Assembly (NCBI RefSeq): GCF_014898055.3
Contig: NW_023603184.1
Location: 30,172,808-30,236,807, forward strand
DNA from: Talpa occidentalis
Lineage: Eukaryota > Chordata > Mammalia > Eulipotyphla > Talpidae
DNA length: 64,000 nucleotides
Direction of reading: 5' to 3'
This document shows, piece after piece, positions 49,646 through 61,559 of this stretch. A program made the translations under genes and the position numbers. The number at the start of each line of letters is the position of its first letter. The first letter of the stretch is position 1. The notes beneath the pieces are model-generated. The model did no database searches. It saw nothing but the letters and a program-made list of their open reading frames with translations, and had not been told where the DNA came from.

Positions 49646-50905
49646 AACTCTGGACTGGAAAAAACTCATGTCTAATTACCACAGTATAGATGTGTCCTTT
49701 TTATAAGCTTTTATTTATTATGTATTCGTATTACAAGTATGCACTGACAGTCTTTACTATAGAACATCTCTACTCCCACATTCCTAGCCCATGGGAAATT
49801 GTAGTTTTATTTTACATGATGCAGAATCAAGCATTCAAGGACACTTTATTATAGGTTTTGCTTTGTGACTTCAAATCCATTTGAGTCGTTCAACAATAGT
49901 AGGTCTTTGAAAACCACTTTTCATTAAACTTTGTTTCATTGTAGCACTGATAAGAAAAAAATCCAGCTGACTTTGGACATTATTCTAGCACCTGCTTTCA
50001 TTAATTATTTCACTTAAAGCTATGATTTCCAAGAACTTATCCACTATGTTGAGTGAAAACTTACTCTATATTGTGAGTGGTTGAGTATAGAGTCTTTATG
50101 GTTTTTATTCATTTAGAAATAATATGTTTTGACCTTTAATTGAATGTTAACATAGCACAAATATTAAGAATATGTCATGTTACATTATGTTGTGAAGTAC
50201 CGGGAATATCTTTCATTACTTAGGAAGTAATAAGGTGAAAAAAACTATAGATGTAAAAAATATGTGGATATAGCTATTTCAACTCTTTAATGTGAGCCTA
50301 TTAAAGCAAAAAAAAAAAAAGGCTAAACATCATTTCAAATGTCAGTGATACTGATAGTAATTAGAGTAAGATGCTTAGATATACTGTCATTTACTGTGGA
50401 TGTGGGATCATTTGAAGAGTTTGACATGTAGTTATTGAGTTAATATTCAAAACAACCCTTTGAGACAGATATTATTAGTATTCTCAACATAGGATCCAGG
50501 GATATGACGTACAAGAATTTTAACTAATTTCCTCAAAAATAAATAATTGATAAATGACTGTCACTGTGTTTGTATAGCTTTTGATGTTAGATGCTATTTT
50601 GTCACAACATCAGTGACTATTTTGTCACTATATTAACAAAAAAATTTCTCATCTTTCAGTTATGTTGAATACATATGCCTTTATACCTTTAGCAAATCAT
50701 TTTGGTAAAGTCAAGAATTTTTTCCCCTTTGTATCTATCATATGGAAGTATGTTTTGGACTGGGTTATTGATAATTCTTTTATTTTTACAATAATTCAAT
50801 TTCAGAGATAGAGGAGATATTATTTAATTAAATAAAGCCTGGAATAAAATTTAACAATCAGGTAGACCTGTTTTCTCAATTCCATTATTTTCCCTGTGTC
50901 TTTTT
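49646..50905. other. Unassigned AT-rich stretch
   Basis: About 1.3 kb with no recognised repeat apart from an A-run at about 50,310-50,321. No gene. Confidence 0.5.
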
Positions 50906-51186
50906 GTTTTTTAAGACTTTTATTTTTTTTAAAGAGTTATTTATTTATACAAGAACGGGGGTACAGGTCATAGGTGCAGGAGGGTGAGAGAATTCACCAG
51001 AAAGAGTGGGGAGCAGAACAGGCAGACAACCGAAGACACTGCTGAGGGGAGCAGCAGGCGAGACAGGAGAGGTCTGCCGCACCATGTGGGTAGCTCCCTG
51101 GCTGGTCAGGAATCGAACCCACACTGCAGAGGCTGCGGACAGCTTCACAGCGCAGTGCTCAACCCACTGCGCCACTGGGGAGGCCC
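50906..51186 (-). mobile_element. tRNA-derived SINE, intermediate type, antisense
   Basis: Tail with two T-rich blocks, AAAGAGTTATTTATTTATAC, mixed-subfamily body (GGGTACAGGTCATAGGTGC with AGAGAATTCACC) and GCGCCACTGGGGAGGCCC end. TSD TTCCCTGTGTCTTTTT at 50,890-50,905 and 51,187-51,202. Confidence 0.96.
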
Positions 51187-51476
51187 TTCCCTGTGTCTTT
51201 TTATGGTCTACTTCTGTTGGCTGTGAACTTTAGTTTTAAATTTATTTATGTCTGTGACAAAACCACTATATGTTTTATGAGTAGTTTCAGTAACCTTACA
51301 AGGGTTCCCATTTTCAGAATACTAGAGTAGCCATAAATACCTTCTTTTGGATTCATGACATTCCCATTTGACAGTGATAAAAAGCATACTCCTAGGAATC
51401 ATTGAAAAGGAATGCTAGAACTATTTATGTGATAGTTCCGCATAACATAGAAAGTCAATCTATCAACATACTTAGC

Positions 51477-51755
51477 TTTTTTTTTTTAAGATTTATTTAT
51501 TTATGCATACAAGAGCTGGGGTGTAGGCCACAGGTATGGCGAGTGAGGGTTAGGGAATTCACCAGAGACAGAGTGGGCAGCAGAACCTGCAGACTGACTG
51601 AAATACACTGCTGAGGGGAGCAACAGGCGAGACAGGAGAGGTCTGCTATGCCCTGTGGGTTAGCTCCCTGGCTGGGGATCAAACTCGTGCTGTAGTGGCT
51701 GCGGATAGCTTCATAGTGCTGAGACTTAACTCCTTGCTCCATCAGGGAGGCCCTA
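51477..51755 (-). mobile_element. tRNA-derived SINE, type B, antisense
   Basis: T-run, AAGATTTATTTATTTATGC tail, reverse B box GGGGATCAAACTCG, and the 5' end CCATCAGGGAGGCCC. TSD not clear. Confidence 0.94.
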
Positions 51756-52797
51756 CCCAACTCCAATCTTTCACCAGCTTTATGGAGTTGTTCTGGGGCC
51801 TTTTTAAGCAGCAATTATTGTGTTAACCATAACAGAATTTCTGTGATACTTAACTTTTTATTCACTTAGCTGTCATAAACATCTGCAGGTCTCTTCAAAT
51901 ATAAATACTGAGTTGCTTAAGTGTCTTATCTATCAGAATGCTGTGTAATAATTAAAAGTAATTAAAGTATAGATCTGTCAAATGTATATCATCACTGATG
52001 TTTTTCCAAAGCTCAGACTGCTTTGATAGTGTATCTCCAGATCATGCTCACTGCCACATTAAAGATACCAATGAACCTCCTCGTCTTTACCCCTGCTCAG
52101 TTCATTTATCTTCTGTAGGCGTTTCTGAATTATTTCAAATACAATTTCAGGTAAGGGAAAAATTAGACCTTTTTTTGAGATAATATCTCTAGCATTTACC
52201 TTGGAATACAACAGTAAACGCACATTATTGACTGATGTGGACAAATAAAGTATTTTAGTCCTTTTATTTGATCAGATTCACAGCTCAAGTGTTGAGGAAT
52301 TTCAAATAAGGTGATAGTAATGTACTAATCTGATGACTCATTTTGAAATTTGAATATACTGAATTTTGTTTATTTTTTTAATTTGCACTTTATAGCATTT
52401 CAAAGATCACATTCTACTGATTTCCCTAGTGACCTCTGACCAAAAGCAATAAAGTTCTGTCCTGGGTGGAACTTGATAGTGGTAGTTTCTAAAATTTGTA
52501 TAATGAGGGATTGTACTTTTGTGAAAACAAGTCATAGTTTTCTCTGCCACCTTTGTTTATTTCTGTGTTTTAACCCATATTAGTTGTGGAATTAGCTATT
52601 ATATAATAAAATACCAGGATTTTATACTTTTTTGTATTTTAATTTTCAAGCAAAACGTTTTTCTGAAAGATTTGTAAGACCAAACTTTTTGAGATAAATA
52701 TTGATATTGAGAAGTTGAGTTTCAGAACTGTACTGATTGTATAAAATATAATTAATCTCCATTGTAAGTACACAAACAAATTGAATTAAATCATAAT
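51756..52797. other. Unassigned stretch containing an exon-like segment
   Basis: No repeats recognised. 52,017-52,150 is preceded by a T-rich tract and CAG and followed by GTAAGG, and is open in one frame. It is discussed as a finding, not called as a gene. Confidence 0.4.
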
Positions 52798-53061
52798 CTT
52801 TTTTTAAAGATTTATTTACGCATACAAGATCTGGGGTACAGGTCAGAGGTGTGGGAGTTGAGAGGATCCACCAGAGACGGAGCGGGGAACAGAACAGGCA
52901 GATTGACTGAAATGCACTGCTGAGGGGAGCAGCGTGTGAGAAAACAGAGGTCTGTTGCAACATGTGGGTAGCTCCCCAGCCGGGGATCGAACTTGTGCTG
53001 CAGTGGCTGCAGACAGCTACATAAGTTGTGTCCTAGCCCCTTGCACCATCAGGGAGGCCCC
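52798..53061 (-). mobile_element. tRNA-derived SINE, type B, antisense
   Basis: AAAGATTTATTTACGCATAC tail, GGTACAGGTCAGAGGTGTGG body, and GCACCATCAGGGAGGCCC end. TSD TAAATCATAAT at 52,787-52,797 and 53,062-53,072. Confidence 0.95.
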
Positions 53062-53072
53062 TAAATCATAAT

Positions 53073-53730
53073 TTAGTTTTTCATTTAGTGGAATGTTTAG
53101 ATGCCTTGTAATAAAAACATACTGCATGACTGAAATGGTTGAATAAATTCATTTATTTTTATGGATTGAGAAAAATTTATTGAGTGATTTCAAATCTAGC
53201 AGTGCTTTGAAATTAAATTAAAAATTAATCATAACATTGCCTATATTCATTTAACAAGTGGTGGTACTCACATGTCCAAGATTACAATTTTTCAATTAAA
53301 CTACAGATAAGATTTGATATAGAAATACATATATGGGCCTGCAATAATGCTACAGTTATCAGGATCTGGACATCCAGATTGGAAACCTCTTCGTATAAGG
53401 AAGGGCATGTAGCTACCACAATTATTATTCTAAACTGTAGAGAGGTTATGTAGCTCAAGAATTTTTAATTAAACATGAGGGAGCCAGAAAAAATTAAGTA
53501 ACCATCTTTTATTTTCTCAATGTGAAATAGATACATTTATGTCTCATATGCAGTGGGTATGGATATTGGTATTCAAATCATGGATGTCTACTCTTTAATT
53601 TATTTACCACAATAAATTAAAATAATAGATCAGTTTGTCCCAGTTCCCAGTGTTTCATGTTTAGAATTTTGTCCATATTCTAAGTTATTATACCCTGCCA
53701 CCATCATTTTACATTTGTTTGTTATGTTAA
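53073..53730. other. Unassigned AT-rich stretch
   Basis: No recognised repeat or gene. Confidence 0.5.
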
Positions 53731-53980
53731 TTTTTTTAAAAAAAGATTTATTTATTTATTTATATAAGCACTGGGTACAGTCAGAAGCGTGGGAGGGTGA
53801 GAGAATTCACCAGAGCCAGAGCAGGGAGTAGAACAGGCAGATTGATGAAGTACATTGTTGAGGGGAGCAGCAGGCATAGCAGGAGAGGTCTGCGCGCCAT
53901 GTGGGACCCTTGCCGGAGGCCAGGGATCAAACCAGAGCTGCAGAGGCTGCGGTCAGCTTCACAGCCCAGCGCTCAACCAC
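53731..53980 (-). mobile_element. tRNA-derived SINE, type A, 5'-truncated, antisense
   Basis: Normal AAAGATTTATTTATTTATTT tail, but the 5' end stops at CGCTCAACCAC, lacking about 20 bases including most of the GGCCTCCC start and the A-box side. It still has a TSD, TGTTATGTTAA, at 53,720-53,730 and 53,981-53,991, so truncation happened at insertion rather than by later deletion. Confidence 0.95.
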
Positions 53981-53991
53981 TGTTATGTTAA

Positions 53992-54451
53992 AGTTTAAAA
54001 GCATTTACTTGGATTTTATCCAACACCCCCATATGTCAGCTTTATAGATGTGGAAACTAAGACAAATAGAAGGAAAATCATTTCTTTTAACCGCTAAATA
54101 CTGATTGTGTGCCTTATTTAAGGATTTTTGTATAAAACAAAATCATAGCATGTTATTTTAATTATTTTTTGATAATGTACTATTGTTTAAATATTATTGC
54201 ATTTGTTTTCTTTTAGTAGAAATGCACTAATATTTGATACTGTTTAGCTATCAGGCTATAATTTTATTCCCACAGATAAAATGCACTCATTGGATTTATA
54301 TGCTAGTAGAAGGAGAGGCAGAAAAAAAAATTTTTTTTAAGTCATCTGTTGATAAACAAGTGCTATGGAGAAAAATTAAGGAAGTAAAATGATAAAAGGA
54401 AGCTCTGAGGATGGGAGAGAGAAGTTGTAAGTTTAAACTTTACTAGGAAAT
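53992..54451. other. Unassigned stretch
   Basis: No recognised repeat or gene. Confidence 0.5.
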
Positions 54452-54464
54452 TGACATCTGAGAG

Positions 54465-54792
54465 GGGCCTCCCTGGTGGCGCAGCGGTTGAGCGCTGGGT
54501 TGCGAAGCTGCCCGCGGCCTCTGCGGCGCCGGTTCGATCCCTGGCTGCTCCCCAGCCACCGGAGGAGGGTCCCGCATGGCGCGCAGACCTCTCCTGCCGC
54601 CCGCTGCTCCCCTCAGCAGTGTACTTCGGTCCTTCTGCCTGCTCTGCTCCCCGCTCTGGCTCTGGCGAATTCTCTCACCCTCCCGCGCTTCTGACTGTAC
54701 CCTGTGCATGTATAAACAAAACAAACAAATAAAAATAAATAAATTAAAAAAAAATGCCTCTATATAAAAAAAAAAAATTAAAAAAAAAAAAG
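54465..54792 (+). mobile_element. tRNA-derived SINE, type A, with compound A-rich tail
   Basis: GGGCCTCCCTGGTGGCGCAG start and intact GGTTCGATCCC B box, close to the type A consensus. The tail runs AAACAAAACAAACAAATAAAA, an A-run, then TGCCTCTATAT, then further A-runs. TSD TGACATCTGAGAG at 54,452-54,464 and 54,793-54,805 shows that all of this is one insertion. Confidence 0.97.
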
Positions 54793-55205
54793 TGACATCT
54801 GAGAGAAGGACCTAAAGGAGGTATGAAAAGGCGACATGACCTGGAAGGGCGACATCTGTAAGGTAGCTTGAGAATACATCAGGCAGAGAGAAGAACAAGG
54901 GCAAAGGCCCTGAGATTGGAGTGTACCTTACATGTTCAAGTCAAGGCAAGGGAGAATGATGTCAAAAGCTGGGGAAGCAGAGAGAAAAGTAAAAGAGATG
55001 AGGTAAAAAAAATTTAAAAACTTAGAAAAGTAAACGTGTGCTTTTTTTCCCATTGTGTCTAGATTACATGCTGAAATTGTTAATGCTCAATCAGCATGTT
55101 GGGGTGGGGTTTGAGCAACTGTATTTTACAACCCTTCAAGATAACTCACTAGGATGATTCATCTGTTTGCCAAATCAGACAGAACAATTAAAAGTGTCAG
55201 GTCAG

Positions 55206-55490
55206 GGACCTCCCTGGTGGCGCAAGAGGTTAAGACGAAACCTATGAAGCTAACCGCAGCCACTGCAGCACAAGTTCGATCCACGAGTTTGATCCCCAGC
55301 CAGGGAGCTACCCACATGGCGCAGCAGACCTCTCCTGACTCACCTGCTGCTCCCCTCAGCTGTGTATTTCAGTCAGTCTGCCAGTTCTGTTACCTACTCT
55401 GTCTCTGGTGAATCCTTTCACCCCCTACACCTCTGGCCTGTACCCCAGCTCTTGTATGTATAAATAAATAGCTCTTTTTTTTAAAAAAAA
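55206..55490 (+). mobile_element. tRNA-derived SINE, type B, with duplicated B-box segment
   Basis: Starts GACCTCCCTGGTGGCGCAAG. The B-box region is present twice: GTTCGATCCACGA followed at once by GTTTGATCCCC at about 55,275-55,300. TSD AAAGTGTCAGGTCAG / AAAGTATCAGGTTAG at 55,191-55,205 and 55,491-55,505. Confidence 0.96.
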
Positions 55491-55505
55491 AAAGTATCAG
55501 GTTAG

Positions 55506-56335
55506 CTTTCCAGATCTGCTTGTTTTGCCTTGCATAAATGATCTTGAGTTTTGTGTAGTTTCATAAAAACCTAGTGAAATAGTTATTTTAATTTCCATTA
55601 AAAAAAAAACATATCCTTAAGTTTTTAAATGTGCATTATAAAAAAAATGAATTTTGGCAAATTGATATATTTATTTTGGAAATGTGTGTATATTGCTTTA
55701 CAAAATGATAAAATGAAGAAAATGGCATTCAGATTCCTCATTCTAGGGTGCTTGAACATCTTAGTTTTTACTCATTAAGCTATAAGTGTCATTAATATTT
55801 GTCAATAAGCAGTTACAGTAAGGAATTCATGAGGACTCTATGGAGTGTTAGGTATGTTGAAAGATTAGGAGTGAATTTTTAAAATTTATGATCTAAAAGA
55901 AGAGATAGTAAAACTCCAAGTGTGTATTATTTTTTTCTACTTTCTCTCTTGCCTCCTTCCTCTGTTTCCCTATTTTTCTCCCACATTCTCCTTTTGATTT
56001 ATCTTAATGGGGTCAGAGTGTTTCTGGTATATTATGATGTATGACTTCAGAGAGCTTTGTGAATTCTCAAAATCACAGTTGTATAGTAATTTTATTTAGG
56101 CATGACTTTTAATTGCATTATGTTTCAAACTCTAGAGTGTGAGTGAGCCTAACTGCATTTGCTGCTGTTTTCCTGTTTACGGTAACATTCATGAAGTGAA
56201 TCAGATTTTTGTACAAGAACATTTTGTGGGAAATGGTCATAAAAGGAAGCCATTGGTCAGGACAAAAGGAAAAAAGCCAAGAAATATCTGACTTTAAGCA
56301 AAAAATATAAGTTGAAGAAACATCAAGAAGTGGGG
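55506..56335. other. Unassigned stretch
   Basis: No recognised repeat or gene. A-runs at about 55,600-55,610 and 55,640. Confidence 0.5.
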
Positions 56336-57085
56336 TGTCTTTTTTTTGTAGCCTGCCATTTTACTGACTTACTGTTTCTAATTTATTTTTAGTAGAGTCT
56401 TCAGGGATTTCTAGGTATATTATCATGTCATCTGCAAACGGTTATTGTTCTACTTCCTCTTTTCCAATTTGGATTCCTTTTATATCTTTCCTTTGCCTAC
56501 TTGTTCTCGGTAAGCCTACCAATACTGTGTCGAATAGTAGTATGAAAGTGGGTATCTTTTAGTTGTTGTTGTTGTTGTTGTTGTTGTTGTGTACCTGATC
56601 TTAGAGCAAAAGCTTTCAGGTTCTCAACACTTAGTATGAATTCTCAGCACTGAGTATGAGTTAGCTATGGGTTTGTCCTATATGGTCTTTATTGTTATAT
56701 GTTCCTTCTATCCCCATTTTTTAAAATCATAAATGGATGTTGAATCTTGTCAAATACTTTCTATGCATCTATTGATAGGACACTTTTGATCTTTCATTGA
56801 TATGATAAATGACATCAATCAATTTGTAGTGTTGAACCATCCCTGCATCTATGAGATGAGTCCCATTTCATCATGAAATATGATTGTTTTAATGTATTAT
56901 TGAATTCTAGTTGCTAAGATTTTATTGAGGATTTTTGCGTGTGTGTTCATCAGGAACATTGGTTTGTAGTTTTCTTTTTTTGGTATACCTTTGCTTGTAA
57001 TTTGTTCAAGTTTTGTATTTTCCTGTTGCCAGAAGTTTTTGCATCAACATTGATTCCTTTACATTTGATACTGTTAAATCCTTCA
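56336..57085 (-). mobile_element. Old L1 ORF2 relic, antisense, containing a (GTT)n tract
   Basis: Reverse-strand L1 ORF2: 'gcctgccattttactgac', 'ttatcatgtcatctgcaaac', 'ggattccttttatatctttc', 'tcatgaaatatgattg', 'gattttattgaggatttttg' and 'ttggtttgtagttttctttt'. Diverged and interrupted by simple repeats. Confidence 0.88.
56562..56591. repeat. (GTT)n microsatellite
   Basis: About nine uninterrupted GTT units inside the L1 relic. A 20-base near-duplicate (CTCAACACTTAGTATGAATT / CTCAGCACTGAGTATGAGTT) follows at about 56,616-56,661. Confidence 0.95.
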
Positions 57086-57087
57086 TA

Positions 57088-57335
57088 ATGTAAAGGTAGT
57101 ATAGAATTGTGACTAAGACCACAGATTCTGGAGCCAAATTGCCTAGATTGGTATTCAGCTATTATTTTCTTGTTTTGTGACCTTGGTCAAATTACTTAAT
57201 CCTTCTGTACCTTAGTTTCCCTAGCTTTAAAGTGCAGATGAGAGTAGTAATAGCTACTACCTCAAGGATTGCCAGATTGATTTAAAATTTATAGATCCTT
57301 AGAATTGTGCCAGGTCCATAGGGGATAGCAAGCAA
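57088..57335 (+). repeat. MIR SINE, nearly full length
   Basis: 'acagattctggagccaaattgc', then TGTGACCTTGGTCAAATTAC, 'accttagtttccctagctttaaag' and 'agaattgtgccaggtccatag', in plus orientation. Confidence 0.93.
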
Positions 57336-59370
57336 TAACTTACAGGGCAGTTCTGGCATGTGGCCTGTTCTTGTTATTGCCAGTGAATTAAGAATGTTTA
57401 GCATTTGTAAAGGATTGTTGAAAAACAACAAAGTATATGTTTGGCACTAAGTCAATATTACCATATTGCCCTGTACAGGAAAAGTTCACTATCTCTTAAC
57501 ACCTTATATGTTTGGTTGTTTTTAAAAACTTACAGTATAGTTGCAGGAGAATGAGGAAGATAGGTAGAAAGTACTTTTAAATAATTTCAGAAAATATTTT
57601 TACTTTATCCCCAAATTGTTTAACCCCACCTAATCTTTGTTAACCTTTGGTTTTTATAATTGTGATGACACATAAATCACAGTAGACACTTTTGTTTGAA
57701 GAAATAATTTTAATACTGTGGAATTATGTTTGGATATTTATTAATTCACTTTTATTTTCTAAGAACTAGAATTTTTCTTTGATGCTTCCTTAGTATTTAG
57801 GGTAGAGCCAGAAAAGTTGTTTGACTTATAACCTAATTTCTCTTTCTTCTTTGTCTTTCATTACAATTCAAGTGTAACTTGTGATAATTATGACAAGAAA
57901 AGTTTAAAATGTAAGTAGGCGGAACTAGTCATTCAAAGACCTTAAGATTGTGTTTATTTTTAAGTGTACTGGTTAAATAAACCATTACCCAAAAGGATCT
58001 CACTGGGAGGTCTATGGAATAAGCTATGGCTGTATAGATTTGGCCCCACAAACCAAGGGAATATAAGAAAAGTCGAGAAAGAAACATGGAAAGGAAGAAA
58101 GCAGAATAAAAAAGATTTGGCAATGGTAGTGCATCACCAGGAAGCTGTTTCTAGTGCTATATTCTTGGCTTAAAAATTTTAAGAGATGTGGCAATCAAAT
58201 TTTACTCTAGCCGCCTTTGAAAAACCTAGTGACTAATATGCCTCAAATCTACTGTTTTCTGAAATTTGGTGTTCATGCTTGAAATGTGCCATTGTGGAAT
58301 AAAGTTCATTTCTGACGTAATATATCTGACCTTCCTCAGTTTGTGGCATTTTAGTTTTCTGAAACACGTGTTTGTCATTACTCTGTCTTTTAGAAAGTCT
58401 GTAGGCATTCATCCAGGAAAAAAAAACTAACAGCAACCAAATGAATCTATGTTATTGCCTGGGATAAAAAATATTGACTTTTGTAACTGTATCCTGGGAC
58501 ATCTTTTTTTCCCCTTAATCACAGTTGGCATTAGAAAATTTTATTACTATGAGACCCTTGTTATTTTTCTAGAAATAACAGTTTTGTCCATCTATAAGCA
58601 ATTTGGATATACTTTGGACAATCAGAATCAATATTAGACTCAGTAGTGTTCCTATTATTTCTTGCTGAGATCAGTTTTCCTTTGATTGGATTTTAAAATC
58701 TACCTTTAGTTCCATCTAACTGGATTCTTAAATTTATAGACTTACAAATTTGTAACAGTGAATTGATTTTCATGTTAAAATTAAATAATTAGTTTGTGTT
58801 GCATGGCTGATAAGCTGTAATTTATTGAATTTTAGAAACATAGGATAATTAAGGCATTGCAAATTTGTTTTAACACTTATTGAAAGTCATTAAAATGTAT
58901 TATATACATACGTTCATTTACTAACATAGTATATTCTACAATGTTCAATTTTTCTTGGTAATAAAGAGCTTTAATGACTAATTAATGTACTAAAATATTA
59001 ACATGTCCAAGGGATTTCCTACTACTATATTCTCATTTTGCCCCCAAAGCAGCCTACAAATGAGGAAGATAATATATAGAGGTTACACGACTTGCCTAAG
59101 TTTGCCTACTTAGTAAACAGCCAAGTTTCTGGGTTTCTCTGAAGTGCCTTTATCTAATATACTATGATTTCTATGCATTCAGAAGGCAAGAAAGTAGATT
59201 AGCTTCTTCCAATCCTAATATTTCTACACTAGCTATTTTCAGTAAATTCCTAGTATTTACTGTTCTGTAATTGTTCTCACTATCGTAAGCCAGAATGAAG
59301 AAAGCACAAATACAAAAATCATAGAGTTTACACTAGATGAGACCGTAGCTTTTTTTAGTGCATTTTCCCT
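57336..59370. other. Unassigned AT-rich stretch
   Basis: About 2 kb without young repeats. A weak MIR-like piece lies at about 59,050-59,160 (antisense). Two small opposite ORFs near 57,930-58,170 have no recognisable domains. Confidence 0.45.
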
Positions 59371-59374
59371 ATAC

Positions 59375-59538
59375 CTGGCTACACCCCAGAATCAGCTAAG
59401 TAGCAGATTAAAGTGCCGTTTCCCTATACTCACTCTCTAGAGATTCTGATTCAGTAGGCATACTATGGAGTCTTGGATTTTTTACCTTTTAAAAGGTTTC
59501 CTGAATGAGTTTTATGTAGTTTGGGAACCTCTAAACCC
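59375..59538 (+). repeat. MER5A-like hAT DNA-transposon relic
   Basis: 'accccagaatcagctaagtag', 'agagattctgattcagtaggc' and the terminal 'tagtttgggaacctc'. A MER5-type layout, diverged. Confidence 0.7.
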
Positions 59539-59865
59539 AATCCTTCATTTTCTGGACAAGAAAACTAATAAACAAGGTGGAGATAGTGCTAATAAATGGT
59601 AAAATAGACTCAAAGGTATTCTTTTAAATCTTACCCAGTGCTTATTTCCTGTTCTCTATGTCCATATTTCTTTTAACTTCCTAAGTGTTATCTTTTGCTC
59701 AAAACACATATGGGTGCTCTGTAAGTAATACAATACTGAAGTAATGACATAATTTTTTCTCTATTATGAAAATCATCTTGTATTTTAGTGGTATTTCCAC
59801 TCTGTGTTACTCTAGCCTCCTTTTCACTATCAACCTGCTGTTGTCCCTCACATTCTTATTGTTTT

Positions 59866-60144
59866 TTTTTTTTTTTTTAAAGATTTATTTATTTATTTAT
59901 ACAAGCACTGGGCAACAGTCAGAAGCGCGGGAGGGTGAGAGAATTCACCAGAGCCAGAGCGGGGAGCAGAGCAGGCAGAAGGACCGAAGTACACTGCTGA
60001 GGGGAGCAGCGGGCTGCAGGAGAGGTCTGCGCGCCATGCGGGACCCTCCTCCAGTGACCTGGGAGCAGCCGGGAATCGAACCGGCGCAGAGGCCGTGGGC
60101 AGCTTCACAACCCAGCGCTCAACCGCTGCGCCACTGGGGAGGCC
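59866..60144 (-). mobile_element. tRNA-derived SINE, type A, antisense
   Basis: T-run, AAAGATTTATTTATTTATTT tail, 'cagtcagaagcgcgggagg' body, and GCGCCACTGGGGAGGCC end. TSD CACATTCTTATTGTTTT at 59,849-59,865 and 60,145-60,161. Confidence 0.97.
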
Positions 60145-60161
60145 CACATTCTTATTGTTTT

Positions 60162-60480
60162 GAAGTAATTTGTGACGGTATCTTTGTTCCCCTCCTCAAC
60201 ATTGACTTCAAAGATTTAAAATAGTTCTTTAGAAGATATTCCATAAATTGAATGAATACTTTATAACAGAATAAAATTTTCCTAGAAGTTAGAAAGAATT
60301 AAGTAATATTTAAATGTTATGATAGATTTTCGTGTAGTTCAACAGTTTGCAATCTGGTGACTGGGGAAACTGTGTTGATTGGTAACCATTGAGATTAATT
60401 TGTTGATAAGAACTAAACCATATGTCTGGGCAGAAAGAACATAATAGTTACAGTGAGGCAAATTAAAATGGATATAATTT
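60162..60480. other. Unassigned AT-rich stretch
   Basis: No recognised repeat or gene. Confidence 0.5.
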
Positions 60481-61075
60481 TTTGAACTCTTAGTATTTGC
60501 CAAGCACTGTGTTAAGTGCTTCACAGATATTTTATGTAGTCCTTTGTTATAACTTCTTTTTTTTTTAAAGAGAGCAGTAGTCTCATCTATTTTTTTTTTT
60601 AAGATTTATTTATTTATGTATACAAGCACTGGGTACAGTCAGAAGCGCGGGAGGGTGAGAGAATTCACCAGAGCCGGAGCGGGGAGCAGAGCAGGCAGAA
60701 GGATCGAAGTACACTGCTGAGGGGAGCAGCAGGCAGCAGGAGAGGTCTGTGCACCATGTGGGACCCTCTTCCAGTGGCCGGGGAGCAGCCAGGGATCGAA
60801 CCAGCGCTGCAGAGACTGCGGGCAGCTTTGCAACCCAGCGCTCAACCGCTGCGCCACCAGGGAGGCCCCTAGGTTATAACTTCTGTGTGAAACTTTTTAA
60901 AGGTAGTATACATAGAAGTATGCTAATTTTTTAATAAAAGGTATGCATTATTATCTCTGTTTTATAGATTAGAAAACAAAAACTTAGAATGATTAAAATA
61001 ACTTGCCTGTAGTCATGTATTTATAATAGTAAGTGGCAGAGGACTTGAACTCAGCTCTGACTTCAAAGTCCATGT
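60481..61075 (-). repeat. MIR relic, antisense, split by a SINE
   Basis: Left part: 'actcttagtatttgccaagc', 'gtgttaagtgcttcacag'. Right part after the SINE: 'tctctgttttatagattagaaaac', 'gtaagtggcagaggacttgaac'. Together they give an almost complete reversed MIR. Confidence 0.88.
60558..60872 (-). mobile_element. tRNA-derived SINE, type A, antisense, with extra 3' segment
   Basis: SINE from AAGATTTATTTATTTATG to GCGCCACCAGGGAGGCCC. Left of its T-run lies AGAGAGCAGTAGTCTCATC, and then a second T-run. TSD GTTATAACTTCT at 60,546-60,557 and 60,873-60,884 encloses both, so the unique segment came in with the SINE. Confidence 0.96.
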
Positions 61076-61559
61076 TAATCACTGTCATTAATTCAGTTTT
61101 CTTTAGTAACTTATGGAATTACTACACTGTGCTTAACAAAGTACCAAACCTTAGGTCAGATGTGACTGAATATTTTGCTCTTGAGGTTAGAATAGAGAGT
61201 AATGCAGGTAACACTAGTTATTAATGGAGTTCTCCTTTAAATTCCCACACTATCCACGATACTTGGAAGTCTATTGGACTGTTGTACTAATATCCAGAGA
61301 TTATGTCATTTTTCTTTCTTTGCTAAAAGTAAAGAGCATTTAAATAAATGAAGTCCAAGGGGTCCAGTCCCAGGGAGTAGAGACGTGATGCAAAGGAGGA
61401 ACATTAGAAGCGTTTGTATTATGGGAGTTTTTAAATGATTACAAGATTTATCCTAAAGAGAAAGCATGTTAGATCTTCTAGTGTGAAGTGAAAGAGTAAG
61501 GGGGTTAGTCTCCACAACTGAAACGTGAAAGAAAACTCTGTACTTGCACTGTGTAGAAG
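61076..61559. other. Unassigned stretch
   Basis: No recognised repeat or gene. Confidence 0.5.

Noticed and set aside
54465..54732. Repeated 70-90-codon frames with similar Arg/Pro/Ser-rich products across the window
   Set aside because: All lie in copies of the tRNA-derived SINE and are translation artefacts of its GC-rich body. They are not a protein family.
57964..58173. 69-codon frame beginning MYWLNKPLPKR
   Set aside because: Short, no homologue recognised, overlapped by a similar-length opposite frame, no splice or promoter context.
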